DNA of 10,223 bases from Nitrososphaerales archaeon TH526 (GCA_014523665.1 JAATVR010000772.1:1-10223), one strand, 5' to 3'. Positions 1 to 7,253 are shown, numbered from the stretch's first letter. The notes: a model not told the origin generated them from the sequence alone. Numbers and translations are program-made.

Positions 1-556
1 TGATGACAACAGTATTATCGGTAACATCGCATGACATCTTGGCTTCCAATGCTACTTCTAGAACATATCTCGCGATTTGCCTGATGAAATAGGAATACTT
101 GAATCCCATATCATGTTCAATGATAATTTTATTATGGTCCTCATGTGTTTCAAATCTATGCGGTATTCTTGATATTCTTAACCAAGTCTCGGTGATATTG
201 GATAAGGAAGTGAGGGTAAAGCTTCCTCGCAAAAAGAGACTTACATCTACTATATCATTTTTTGCTGTGTCTTGTGCTAATTCGTCTAGTTCTTCTTCTC
301 CAAGCTGCTCAATTACTCTCATTAAGAATGATTTTGGCATATAGTATAGCTTAGCTTGGGAAGCTAGAGTGTGCCACTCAAGGTGTTCTTTAATAATTTG
401 ATTAACCAAAGTATTAAAGCTGACCTGTTTGGCTTCGGATTCTGTATGTAGCTCCGCCAGCTTCTGAATGGGAATTCTGAATGTAACACAATTAGTGGAC
501 GCCTTAGGTAAGCTAACAGTCACATATGATAAATATTGGCCGCTCTTCTTAGACAT
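1..556 (-). CDS. Ribbon-helix-helix protein with conserved C-terminal domain, partial at the left edge
   Basis: An open frame of 185 codons starts at the ATG at 556-554 and runs off the window without a stop. Residues about 23-58 fit an RHH fold: a strand (VTFRIP), a helix, the turn QVSFNTL, then a second helix. The C-terminal part contains IIIEHDMG (residues 144-151) followed by an aromatic and basic helix ending in RYVLE. The protein aligns by eye along its whole length with the divergent neighbour at 711-1265, sharing MPKS/IPKS, LFLRG/LLLRG, ETWLRIS/ESWLRVS, EHDMG/QHEMG and VTDN. By that alignment only about four residues and the stop are missing. RHH domains usually bind DNA as dimers, so a regulatory role is inferred. 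I do not recognise the C-terminal domain as a named family; it may sense a ligand or mediate protein contacts. Confidence 0.8.
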   Translation of the reverse strand, partial: MSKKSGQYLSYVTVSLPKASTNCVTFRIPIQKLAELHTESEAKQVSFNTLVNQIIKEHLEWHTLASQAKLYYMPKSFLMRVIEQLGEEELDELAQDTAKNDIVDVSLFLRGSFTLTSLSNITETWLRISRIPHRFETHEDHNKIIIEHDMGFKYSYFIRQIARYVLEVALEAKMSCDVTDNTVVI

Positions 557-611
557 TGCGTATTATATGCAATTAAATACTCAAATTTAGCAATAAGGAT
601 AACAATTGACA

Positions 612-674
612 TCTTTTGCAATTCTTTGATTGCTTTGCACTATCATTATGGCAAAAGAGCGTAAAATATTTAAA
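612..674. promoter_or_regulatory. Divergent promoter region with inverted repeats and a TATA box
   Basis: The 154-bp space between the two RHH genes contains perfect 8-bp inverted arms, TCTTTTGC at 612-619 and GCAAAAGA at 651-658. A shorter dyad, GCAAT-6-ATTGC, lies at 618-633. An archaeal TATA-like element, AATATTTAAA, at 665-674 would place transcription of the rightward gene near 697-700. RHH repressors often bind paired repeats in their own promoters, so these dyads are candidate operators. That role is inferred. Confidence 0.4.
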
Positions 675-710
675 CTAATACATTATTCTGATAATAGCTA
701 GGGGAAGGAA

Positions 711-1265
711 TTGGAACAGATTGAGAAAAATAATATGAGTGTTGGCAGTAGCAGTATTACACTTAGATTTAGAAATGATATTCTCAATAAGCTAAAGCAT
801 GAAGCAGCACAGAAAAGAATTAGTCTAAACACTTTGGCTACACAGGTATTTTCCACTCATGCTGAATATGATGCATATGCCTCAACGACAGGCATGATCT
901 CAATCCCCAAGTCTTTGCTAATAGTATTGATGAATAAACTTGAAGAAGAGGAGGTAGAGAAGCTTTCTGAACATGTTGCAAAGAATGAAATGAAAGATTT
1001 GACACTGTTGTTAAGAGGAGAACATAATCTATACACCTTTCTTCAGACAATCGAATCTTGGCTGAGAGTATCGGGGTTTCAATATTCATACCACACGACG
1101 GATCATGATAGAAATCATCGACTTGTGATCCAGCATGAAATGGGAAGAAGATGGTCGCTTTATTTTGAAAAGCTATTTCGTTACGTCTTTGCTGAATTGT
1201 CTTTGGCTAGCGAACCTGAATTCGAAGTAACGGATAATATTATTGCCTTCAGAGTACGAGAATAA
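711..1265 (+). CDS. Ribbon-helix-helix protein with conserved C-terminal domain
   Basis: This protein of 184 residues has an RHH-like N-terminus: strand ITLRF (16-20), helix about 22-34, the turn RISLNTL, then helix about 38-50. A middle region (IPKSLLIVLMNKLEEEEVEKL) is probably helical. The C-terminal domain carries QHEMGRRWSLYFEKLFRYV (141-159). It is a diverged paralog of the minus-strand gene at 1-556 and is transcribed away from it. The start is uncertain. TTG at 711 is preceded by GGGGAAGG (701-708), a plausible ribosome binding site, while ATG at 735 in the same frame would remove eight residues that lie outside the RHH fold. A DNA-binding role is inferred from the fold. The function of the C-terminal domain is unknown to me, as is the target. 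Confidence 0.82.
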   Translation: MEQIEKNNMSVGSSSITLRFRNDILNKLKHEAAQKRISLNTLATQVFSTHAEYDAYASTTGMISIPKSLLIVLMNKLEEEEVEKLSEHVAKNEMKDLTLLLRGEHNLYTFLQTIESWLRVSGFQYSYHTTDHDRNHRLVIQHEMGRRWSLYFEKLFRYVFAELSLASEPEFEVTDNIIAFRVRE

Positions 1266-1276
1266 TCTTACTATGA

Positions 1277-1294
1277 AAACTGGAAGGCCAGTTT
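1277..1294. terminator. Perfect 7-bp stem-loop after the RHH gene
   Basis: AAACTGG (1277-1283) and CCAGTTT (1288-1294) pair around an AAGG loop, 11 bases after the stop codon of the RHH gene. It may mark the transcript end or stabilise the 3' end. There is no long T-run after it, so it is not a textbook terminator. Confidence 0.3.
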
Positions 1295-1329
1295 GAGCCT
1301 TGTTGACCATAGTGAAAACAGACATTGGC

Positions 1330-1458
1330 ATGCTCAGCGACCGCGCCGTCAAAAGACGATATAATTATTCCTATATTTTAATTTGTAATAACCGCAATGG
1401 CCCACTGAACAACACTGATGAATATGACAAAAATCATTTTGCGATAACCAACGGGTAA
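1330..1458 (+). CDS. Possible 42-residue protein, unknown function
   Basis: ATG at 1330 opens a frame of 42 codons ending in TAA. An in-frame GTG at 1312 could add six residues. The product is mixed in composition, with a basic patch (VKRRYNYSYI), one Cys, and an Asn-rich middle (NNRNGPLNNTDEYDKN). Unlike the surrounding low-complexity AT sequence it uses GC-rich codons at its start. No clear ribosome binding site or TATA box was seen, and I recognise no family. It could be a chance open frame; the call rests only on its balanced, globular-looking composition. Confidence 0.22.
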   Translation: MLSDRAVKRRYNYSYILICNNRNGPLNNTDEYDKNHFAITNG

Positions 1459-1695
1459 TGCACAACTATCGTTACTGTCTAACACTACAATGAGGGATGA
1501 GCTTCCTAGAGATAAACCTTTTTCACCCAATTCATATCCCTTGTACAATCATAACCATCATTAAGTAACAAGTTGGTATTGGTAGAGATGTTTTTCATTG
1601 ATTGATCAGAAGATATTTTAGATTAGATAACGACTGACGAGAATAAATTTTGGAAACTCTCTAGTATAGGAGTTCAAAATCGGCAATCAATAATT
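1459..1695. other. Non-coding stretch
   Basis: Apart from the hairpin and possible short gene just upstream, I see no gene, tRNA-like sequence or strong repeat here. It is AT-rich and ends at the stop codon of the zinc-ribbon membrane gene. Confidence 0.5.
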
Positions 1696-2061
1696 TCATC
1701 CTACTCTCTTCATCTTTGAACCGCATTTTGGACATGCAATTTCCCTGTGCTCATTTCCACATAACATGCAATAGTATCTTACTGAAGTGTTACTATCCAT
1801 AGATGAAGAAGGTGATCTAAACAATGATTTAATGAAACCCCTAATATCTTTGACATCGCTATCATTCAATATGCCAAGTTTTTTCAGCATCATCCTTGTC
1901 TTGTAAATATTGATCATAATGAATGCTATTATTAGCATTATTAGATCAAAAGGAAATTCAAATATATATATAATAATAAAACCTATACCCATAAAAACGC
2001 CTAGCCACTTCAGTTGATACAAAAAAAGCTCTCGATTAGTTTTTGAGAAAAAGTTATTCAT
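1696..2061 (-). CDS. Small membrane protein with C-terminal zinc ribbon
   Basis: The 121-residue product has a short basic N-terminus and a strongly hydrophobic region at about residues 18-52 that can form two membrane segments (WLGVFMGIGFIIIYIF and DLIMLIIAFIMINIY). A basic stretch, a variable Ser-rich linker (84-93) and a C-terminal zinc ribbon follow. The four metal ligands are C98-x2-C101 and C110-x2-C113, the second pair in the form CPKCG. This suggests a membrane-anchored zinc ribbon on one face of the membrane. Such proteins are common in archaea and mostly uncharacterised; a role in protein or nucleic-acid binding is only a guess. The start is the first ATG of the frame, and a TATA-like element (2095-2105) lies about 35-45 bp upstream. 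Confidence 0.75.
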   Translation of the reverse strand: MNNFFSKTNRELFLYQLKWLGVFMGIGFIIIYIFEFPFDLIMLIIAFIMINIYKTRMMLKKLGILNDSDVKDIRGFIKSLFRSPSSSMDSNTSVRYYCMLCGNEHREIACPKCGSKMKRVG

Positions 2062-2094
2062 ATCGCTGACAAATGATTCCTATTACGTACACTA

Positions 2095-2110
2095 GCATAT
2101 AAATAATATA
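2095..2110. promoter_or_regulatory. AT-rich TATA element between divergent genes
   Basis: A run of alternating A and T, CATATAAATAATATA, lies between the minus-strand zinc-ribbon gene and the short plus-strand gene at 2118. It reads as a TATA-like box on both strands and could serve both genes. Confidence 0.4.
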
Positions 2111-2117
2111 TGCTTAT

Positions 2118-2282
2118 ATGTCATTCAGCCGTTCCAATCCAAACTGTGTGCGTATAGGCGATGGCATCTATCACAATCGAACTGATTCGATCTTCAACAG
2201 AAATGTTGATGCAGTTTTAAGAGAATTAATACTTGATTATAAGAAATTACCTGCGGATTTGACGGATTTCGATAAACCCTAG
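2118..2282 (+). CDS. Hypothetical 54-residue protein
   Basis: ATG at 2118 opens 54 codons ending in TAG at 2280-2282. The N-terminal part is polar with one Cys (FSRSNPNCVRIGDGIYHNR). The C-terminal part looks like an amphipathic helix (VDAVLRELILDYKK) followed by an acidic tail (LPADLTDFDKP). The composition is that of a folded soluble protein and not of a chance AT-rich frame. It has no membrane segment or signal peptide. A TATA-like element lies 15-20 bp upstream, somewhat close for a leaderless transcript from this ATG. It is divergent from the zinc-ribbon membrane gene. I do not recognise a family. Confidence 0.42.
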   Translation: MSFSRSNPNCVRIGDGIYHNRTDSIFNRNVDAVLRELILDYKKLPADLTDFDKP

Positions 2283-2317
2283 TTAAATATCTGTTTCCGA
2301 GCTACAAACAAAAAGGT

Positions 2318-2342
2318 TGAAATGAGAAAAAAAGAGAAAGGA
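2318..2342 (-). terminator. Oligo-T transcription stop for the small secreted protein gene
   Basis: Read on the minus strand, 40-65 bases past the stop codon, the sequence is pyrimidine-rich with a run of seven T (2327-2333). Archaeal RNA polymerase stops at such T-runs without needing a hairpin. Confidence 0.45.
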
Positions 2343-2382
2343 TTTTTGGCGCTAGACTTTCTATCGGTAGCCAGTTTTCGTT

Positions 2383-2631
2383 TTAACTGCTTGCTTGATA
2401 AGATGAAGTGCTGACTGCGTTCTCATCGCCTTGAATCTGTGAACCACTATTTGAACAGAATACATTGTATGGTAGTTTACCATTTCCACAGGCATTTGCT
2501 TGTGATAGTGCTTGGTTGTATTCTTTCTTCTTTTTCTTTCCTGCAAAGGCGTCTTCTGTTGCTGCTGCTGCTGATGCAACAAGCATTACTGCTACTGCTG
2601 CCACTATTGCAAAAGTCATGTATGATTTCAT
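2383..2631 (-). CDS. Small secreted two-cysteine protein (paralog of 9761-10030)
   Basis: This is an 82-residue protein with a clear signal peptide: a short start (MKSYMTF), an Ala/Val-rich hydrophobic core to about residue 24, and likely cleavage near AAA-TEDA or AFA-GKKK. The mature part starts with five lysines and contains the motif C48-GN, P54, NV(56-57), C59-SN-x-GSQ-x-QGDEN (60-71). The same motif, with the same 11-residue cysteine spacing, recurs in the gene at 9761-10030. From memory, short proteins with this motif occur in several copies in soil Nitrososphaerales genomes; I know of no established function. The two cysteines may form a disulphide outside the cell. ATG at 2631 is used; ATG at 2619 would still leave a signal peptide. 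A TATA-like box (TTTATAAG on the minus strand) lies near 2697-2704. Confidence 0.8.
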   Translation of the reverse strand: MKSYMTFAIVAAVAVMLVASAAAATEDAFAGKKKKKEYNQALSQANACGNGKLPYNVFCSNSGSQIQGDENAVSTSSYQASS

Positions 2632-2641
2632 ATAGTTACTT

Positions 2642-3124
2642 TGGACAAAAATAAAGACTATGACTGGTGCGAATATTCTGGCTACTACTAAACTCTTATA
2701 AATCTTATTCGTCGTTAATAGTAACCCTATTATGGAAGATTTCTAAGTTAGAATTGGGCTTATTTTGATCCTGACTAGTGTAATGTAATATTTTTAAGCA
2801 CAAACATGAAGTCTATTGCCAGGCAGATGTATGCAACCTATATAACTCACTGGGAATTCTGAGAAAACGAGTAACTAATGAATATTTCATCATTGTAAAT
2901 ATACTGATGTAAGGTGCACTTATTCATTGTTTGACAGTAGAAATTTACTCTGAAATTTCTATTATTTGTATAATAATAGTGAACGGCTATAGACTTATTG
3001 TTGTTGTATGTGTTGGCCTGAGGAAATGAATGCTAATTAGATTTTCTTCTGCATCTTGCACCATCTCCAAATCTTAAGTAAACTTTTACTATAAGAACTA
3101 CGTATTTGATGATCACTAAATACT
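2642..3124. other. Intergenic region between divergent secreted-protein and kinase genes
   Basis: No convincing gene was found on either strand; the longest ATG-started frames are below 30 codons. It holds the probable promoter of the minus-strand secreted-protein gene (TATA-like at 2697-2704), two overlapping dyads (2936-2979), and an AT-rich element (TACTATAAG, 3087-3095) about 30 bp before the kinase start, which fits a leaderless kinase transcript. Confidence 0.5.
2936..2979. repeat. Two overlapping inverted repeats upstream of the kinase
   Basis: The first dyad pairs TAGAAATTT (2938-2946) with AAATTTCTA (2953-2961) around a 6-base loop, and a G-T and an A-T pair extend it to 2936 and 2963. 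The second pairs CTATTATT (2959-2966) with AATAATAG (2972-2979) around TGTAT. They share bases 2959-2963, so both stems could not form at the same time in one RNA. Candidate roles are a regulator binding site or a transcript-end structure. Confidence 0.45.
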
Positions 3125-5032
3125 TTGCCGAGAGGACTTGCGATATCAAAGAATAGCCTTGTCGTTTTGATTGCTATTGGTGCTACTGCAATCATCCTTT
3201 CTATACTTGCATTTCAATATTCTAATTCAATCTCTACCAAGGTTGTCGATATTGCTACACAAGAGATAAGATCAAATGCCATAATTCAGGCTCATGATCT
3301 GTCAGAAATACTCGCAAATCGTCTAGAATCCATAATTCCTCTTCTGCAAACATTGGCTGACTCTCCTGCACTACAAAATAATGAATATCAGAGGGCGCGT
3401 CTGATAATTGACTTCAGGCAAAATTATACAAGCGGTCTAACTGACTTCTATATGTGGCTTGACAAAGATGGTAGAATAGTATGGATTAGCGACATTAATT
3501 CTACCGCATATCAGCAATACAAGGGCTTTGATCTGAGTTATAGGCCATACTTCACAATGGCAAAGAATAGTGGCACGGAATATTATAGCAGCGTTATCGA
3601 GTCAAATGATAAAGTTCCTCGATATTTTCTATCATACCCTATTTTGAGCATACAAGGAGGGGAATACAGATACGCCAATGCTACAGAGAAAGGATCATTT
3701 ATGGGTGTAGTGGTTGCAGGAATAAGGACTAGCATATTAGGTGATCTATTAGAAAACCAGCTCCTTCCACAATTTAACAGCACTATTGGGTTACTAGACA
3801 AAAATGGTTTGGTTCTTTATGCAAATACTCAATCGTATGTTGGCAAAAATATCTTTGGGAAGGAATTACAATCAGCACTTTCAACATTACTCTCTCCGAG
3901 GTCACGCGATCAGTTAAATCAAGCTTTGAAAGCTTCGGTCAATAGTGATGGCGGTGGTGGTTCAATAGATGTAATTTCTAAACAAGGCACAGTAAATACA
4001 ATAGCTTTTTCACCAGTACTACTAAACGGAACGAATTTTTTGACCCTGTACGTTGCTGCCCCTCACAATCTTGCTGGTGATGTAGCTTCTGCAATCAGCG
4101 AGCAAAAGTATTTTAGCATTTTGATTATTACAATTATAGGATCGGTAGCGTCTGTCATTGCTTACATAATCCTTACATGGAACAAGAGACTTCATGCTAT
4201 CGTAAACACCAGAACAAGAGACCTGGACAAGGTAAATAAAGAGCTAATATCAGCCTACGAACAATTAAAGATACATAATAAGACACAGAAGGAATTTATT
4301 GATATAGCAGCCCATGAATTGAGAACACCACTCCAGCCAATAATTGGTATCATGAACGTTATTCGTTCCAAAGTAACTGATTCTGAACAACAGAAGCTAT
4401 TTGATATAGTGATTAGAAATGCCAAGCGATTGCAGAGGTTAGCAGAAGATGTCCTAGACGTTACAAGGATTGAAGGTCACACTCTAGACATTAAGAAGGA
4501 AGTATTCAATATCAATGATGCGATTACCTCCATATTACAAGAATACAGAAGTCACATCGAACGTAACAGCAATGAGGGGTATAACCAATTTCTAGAAATC
4601 TCATTTCAACCAGAAAAAGTTGGTGTATATGTTGAAGCAGATAAGGTGAGAATAACTCAGGTGATAAGTAATTTAATTGATAATGCAATAAAATTTGCAC
4701 CACAACAAAATGGAAGATTGAAAATTGTTGTATTGCGTAGTGACTATAGAGATAATAAAGAAGAACTTCATGGAAACGTTATAGTTAGCGTTAAGGACAA
4801 TGGTACCGGTATAGACCCAGAAATATTGCCAAAATTATTTTCCAAGTTCGTTACCAAATCCTTTTCTGGTACTGGTTTAGGATTGTATGTTTCAAAAAAT
4901 ATCGTTGAAGCTCATGGTGGGAAGATTTGGGCAGAAAATAACAATGATGGAAATGGTGCTACATTTTACTTTAGCTTACCAATATCAGGCATATCAGACC
5001 TCATCAAGATAAGTCCACAACAAGATGGGTAA
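3125..5032 (+). CDS. Membrane sensor histidine kinase with extracellular Cache-type domain
   Basis: The 635-residue protein has a membrane segment (about 11-30) and an extracellular region (about 35-320) resembling a double Cache sensor, with YMWLDKDGRIVW, the DLSYRPYF element (136-143) and a second half starting near IGLLDKNGLVLYAN. A second membrane segment (about 329-352) is followed by a charged, probably coiled linker. The HisKA domain has FIDIAAHELRTPLQ with the phospho-acceptor His397. The ATPase domain has the N box NLIDN (516-520), the G1 box DNGTG (558-562) and the G2 box GTGLG (582-586). It is therefore a complete kinase that probably autophosphorylates on binding a small extracellular molecule. 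It carries no receiver domain, and no response regulator lies nearby. An in-frame stop at 3110-3112 makes TTG at 3125 the first usable start, and it leaves a basic N-terminus before the membrane segment. Ligand unknown. Confidence 0.93.
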   Translation: MPRGLAISKNSLVVLIAIGATAIILSILAFQYSNSISTKVVDIATQEIRSNAIIQAHDLSEILANRLESIIPLLQTLADSPALQNNEYQRARLIIDFRQNYTSGLTDFYMWLDKDGRIVWISDINSTAYQQYKGFDLSYRPYFTMAKNSGTEYYSSVIESNDKVPRYFLSYPILSIQGGEYRYANATEKGSFMGVVVAGIRTSILGDLLENQLLPQFNSTIGLLDKNGLVLYANTQSYVGKNIFGKELQSALSTLLSPRSRDQLNQALKASVNSDGGGGSIDVISKQGTVNTIAFSPVLLNGTNFLTLYVAAPHNLAGDVASAISEQKYFSILIITIIGSVASVIAYIILTWNKRLHAIVNTRTRDLDKVNKELISAYEQLKIHNKTQKEFIDIAAHELRTPLQPIIGIMNVIRSKVTDSEQQKLFDIVIRNAKRLQRLAEDVLDVTRIEGHTLDIKKEVFNINDAITSILQEYRSHIERNSNEGYNQFLEISFQPEKVGVYVEADKVRITQVISNLIDNAIKFAPQQNGRLKIVVLRSDYRDNKEELHGNVIVSVKDNGTGIDPEILPKLFSKFVTKSFSGTGLGLYVSKNIVEAHGGKIWAENNNDGNGATFYFSLPISGISDLIKISPQQDG

Positions 5033-5052
5033 TAGCAATTACATCTGAAATC

Positions 5053-5069
5053 TCCTTTTTCCTTTTGAC
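5053..5069 (+). terminator. T-rich stop signal after the kinase gene
   Basis: CTCCTTTTTCCTTTTG begins about 20 bases after the kinase stop codon, between two convergent genes. Two T-runs in a pyrimidine tract fit archaeal termination. Confidence 0.4.
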
Positions 5070-5104
5070 ACAAGTTTGAGATAATAGTACTTGCTCGCTC
5101 GTTC

Positions 5105-6049
5105 TTAGGACTGTATAAGAGATCTTGCTAGCAAAAATATATTCCTTTTTCTTTCCTTGATTCGGCGTACAGAATATCGAAGCCACTGATTGCCGTATGG
5201 AATGTATTCACATACTCTAAACCCTTGTTTTACAAGGCTTGTCTTCATTTCATTACTGATACCCTTTAGTAATTGAAACTCAAATTTCCTTCTGTCAGTA
5301 CTAAATTTTCTTGATAGTTCAATCGCTTCACTAATAAGTCTTGGATCATGAGTTGCGATTGCAAAAATCGTATTTTGTTTGTTATCACTGTTGAATACCA
5401 TCTTCATCAGCTCCGAGAAATTGGAATTGATTTTTTCCATGGATCTTAATGCAATTCCTTCGTTTTCAGTATACGCCCCTTTCACTAGTCTAATATTTGC
5501 ATTTTGTTCCAACAAGTGCAACAAGTCACTTGAGCTTCTTTTAAGATATGACTGTATAGCTACCCCAACTTCTTTATAGTCCCTGAGAAGTTCGAGGTAA
5601 ATTGCTATGGTGTCCTCTACAAATGGATATGATTCGATATCCAGCCACATGAATTTATTCAAGCTTCTAGCCCTCTTGGCAATCTGTCTAAGATTGAACA
5701 AGCATGGATCAACACCGATTCTCAAGCCAACTTGTGTCGGTTTAACTGATATGCATCCATCAAGTGAATGACTTTCCAAAAGCTCTAGCAACATGATATA
5801 CTCCTTTACCGTCTGCTGAATTACCCTCTCATCTGTAGTATCTTCACCAAGGAAATTGAGAATTGCAGATATGCATTTCTCGTTAGAAATTCTCGCCGAT
5901 GATAAGGCATCTGCATACGTATTGCCCGAGACCCAATTTCTGGCAATTTTAAACAAGAATTTTTCTAATAAAAGACTATGCGAATTTGGTGACTGGAGAG
6001 AAGCTTCATTAGTATACCAAGTTCTGGTTTTGGTTTTAGTTACTTTCAC
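5105..6049 (-). CDS. Proline dehydrogenase (FAD-dependent, single-domain)
   Basis: The 314-residue protein has the length and motifs of monofunctional proline dehydrogenase, which oxidises L-proline to pyrroline-5-carboxylate using FAD in a TIM barrel. Visible motifs in order are SVKPTQVGL (101-109), MWLDIESYPF (134-143), VAIQSYLKRS (163-172), RLVKGAYTE (187-195), ATHDPRLI (232-239), FEFQLLKGI (256-264), and the C-terminal YIPYGNQWLRYSVRRIKER (282-300), whose YxxRR-like helix binds the proline carboxylate in this family. All core motifs are present, so it looks intact. The start is GTG at 6049; an ATG four bases upstream is out of frame and stops at once. The first ~25 residues precede the conserved core and may be over-extended. 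No P5C dehydrogenase gene is adjacent. It converges with the kinase gene, leaving about 70 bp between them. Confidence 0.92.
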   Translation of the reverse strand: MKVTKTKTRTWYTNEASLQSPNSHSLLLEKFLFKIARNWVSGNTYADALSSARISNEKCISAILNFLGEDTTDERVIQQTVKEYIMLLELLESHSLDGCISVKPTQVGLRIGVDPCLFNLRQIAKRARSLNKFMWLDIESYPFVEDTIAIYLELLRDYKEVGVAIQSYLKRSSSDLLHLLEQNANIRLVKGAYTENEGIALRSMEKINSNFSELMKMVFNSDNKQNTIFAIATHDPRLISEAIELSRKFSTDRRKFEFQLLKGISNEMKTSLVKQGFRVCEYIPYGNQWLRYSVRRIKERKRNIFLLARSLIQS

Positions 6050-6245
6050 ACATAATATTATAGGTCAATCAGACTATTAATACTTGATTAATAGTGAGCC
6101 TTATCAATAAATCATCTGAAACTCTGTTTCCCTGTAATTGTTGACAGCATATTATATGACGGCTGGCTATTAACCGACTATTAGCCAATTTCTAAAACGG
6201 AGGTTTCAGATTTTTCAAAGCAACTTGAGTGCCATTAATATAAAA

Positions 6246-6395
6246 CTAGCTATGACATAAATCAAATGAGCTTAAGCATTTTTCACAGAAGTATTTTTCA
6301 CGCGAGGTACGAATGATCTGAACTTTTTTACTCGTGCGGAAGCAGCTGTTGCATCGTAATATGAAATCATTTGTAGCAGGATCCCACTCCTCCAT
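6246..6395 (-). CDS. 49-residue zinc-ribbon protein
   Basis: ATG at 6395 opens 49 codons ending in TAG. The product has two CxxC pairs, CNSC (C15, C18) and CEKC (C37, C40), separated by 18 residues including a basic segment (RTSKKVQIIRTSREK). This is the shape of a small zinc ribbon or treble-clef protein; an extra Cys lies at 47. An in-frame stop sits two codons upstream of the ATG, which fixes the start. An AT-rich element (6421-6430) centred about 30 bp upstream fits a leaderless archaeal transcript. It lies downstream of the MFS remnant on the same strand but has its own promoter. The paired cysteines and the promoter distance make chance unlikely. The role is unknown; small zinc ribbons often bind nucleic acid or protein. 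Confidence 0.62.
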   Translation of the reverse strand: MEEWDPATNDFILRCNSCFRTSKKVQIIRTSREKYFCEKCLSSFDLCHS

Positions 6396-6420
6396 ATACT
6401 AAACTGTCAACCTATCTCCT

Positions 6421-6430
6421 ATATATTATC
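6421..6430 (-). promoter_or_regulatory. TATA box for the 49-residue zinc-ribbon gene
   Basis: GATAATATAT on the minus strand is centred 30 bp before the ATG, the spacing expected when the transcript starts at or just before the start codon. Confidence 0.45.
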
Positions 6431-6597
6431 ATACTAAATCACGTTTAAAGGAAACAAGCCCAGAAGAAACGCTGTAACTAGATGCATGGCAATTAGATGG
6501 AATCTCAGCAATATAGGTGAATACAGATAGAAGAATAAGATGAAGCAAGAAATACAAAGAAGGGCAAGAGTAACACGCAAAGGCACCTCAAAGGAAG

Positions 6598-7119
6598 TTA
6601 ACTAGTTTCCATCGCCCTTTTCTTACTGCGGTTTATATTTCTGAAGCTAAAGAATAGTGCGATGTCGTAAATCACCTTCAACACTCCTCCAATTAGAAAA
6701 GGCGCAAAAAATAATGAAAGAGATTGTATAATATATCCTGTTAATGATGGAGATATGGTTTGAGATATGTTTCGCGCAATGTTAGTTATTCCAGTTGCGG
6801 CCGTTCTCTCTTCATCTCTTACTATTGATACTATGTAAGATTGTCTTGTAGGCACGTCCATTTGTGGGAGAGCCATTCTAACAAAATACAGGATCGCAGC
6901 TATAGGAAGTGAAGGAGCAAACGCTACGGCAATTATAAGGATGTTAGATGGTAAATGGGTAAAAACCATAGCATTGATTAGGCCGATTCTGTCTGCAATC
7001 CATGCGGCAGCCATAAATGAGAAAGCAGTCATCACTCCTGAAATGGATAGAATGTATATTGTAGAAAGATCTGCTCCAAACCTTGCATAGAACCATAATG
7101 AAACTATGCTCTGGATCAC
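6598..7119 (-). pseudogene. C-terminal half of a major facilitator superfamily transporter
   Basis: From GTG at 7119 the frame encodes 173 residues with five to six hydrophobic segments matching the second half of a 12-helix MFS carrier. AAWIADRIG (38-46) matches the loop motif of the second half. Conserved segments MDVPTRQSYIVSIV (87-100) and RTAATGITNIARNI (105-118) are typical of one MFS group. Similarity continues upstream of the GTG in the same frame (SFASIDSFAGGFV) to a TGA at 7165-7167, so the GTG lies inside helix 7 of the original protein. No first half was found in any frame between 7168 and 7445. Full-length relatives have roughly 380-400 residues. I read this as a decaying, N-terminally truncated gene; expression as a six-helix protein cannot be excluded. 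Substrate unknown. Confidence 0.75.
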
Positions 7120-7231
7120 AAACCCTCCAGCGAATGAATCAATTGAGGCGAAACTTTGATTTAATCATATCTTATTTTTAAATGGTTACGGCTTTTTCTC
7201 ATCGTATATGCTTATCCTAACTTCTTTCTTT

Positions 7232-7253
7232 TGTTACTGTTTCAAGAGTAACA
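7232..7253. repeat. Stem-loop between the GH130 and MFS remnants
   Basis: TGTTACT (7232-7238) pairs with AGTAACA (7247-7253) around an 8-base loop. On the plus strand it is preceded by a T-rich stretch, and on the minus strand it is followed by A/G-rich sequence, so it does not look like a terminator in either direction. The rest of 7168-7445 holds no gene that I can support. Confidence 0.3.

Noticed and set aside
99..344. Plus-strand frame with Ser run
   Set aside because: It lies antisense to the partial RHH gene, whose frame is supported by its paralog.
2361..2582. A Gln- and Lys-rich frame overlapping the small secreted protein gene
   Set aside because: It is a shifted frame of the Ala-rich signal peptide; the other frame carries the conserved paralog motif.
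6278..6301. Direct repeat ATTTTTCAC with 15-bp period
   Set aside because: It lies inside the zinc-ribbon coding region and encodes the two similar EKY/EKC segments (GTGAAAAAT on the minus strand); it is not an independent element.
6434..6586. A 50-codon hydrophobic minus-strand frame from GTG at 6586, just after the MFS remnant
   Set aside because: The hydrophobicity follows from T-rich sequence; there is no ribosome site or promoter and no family resemblance.
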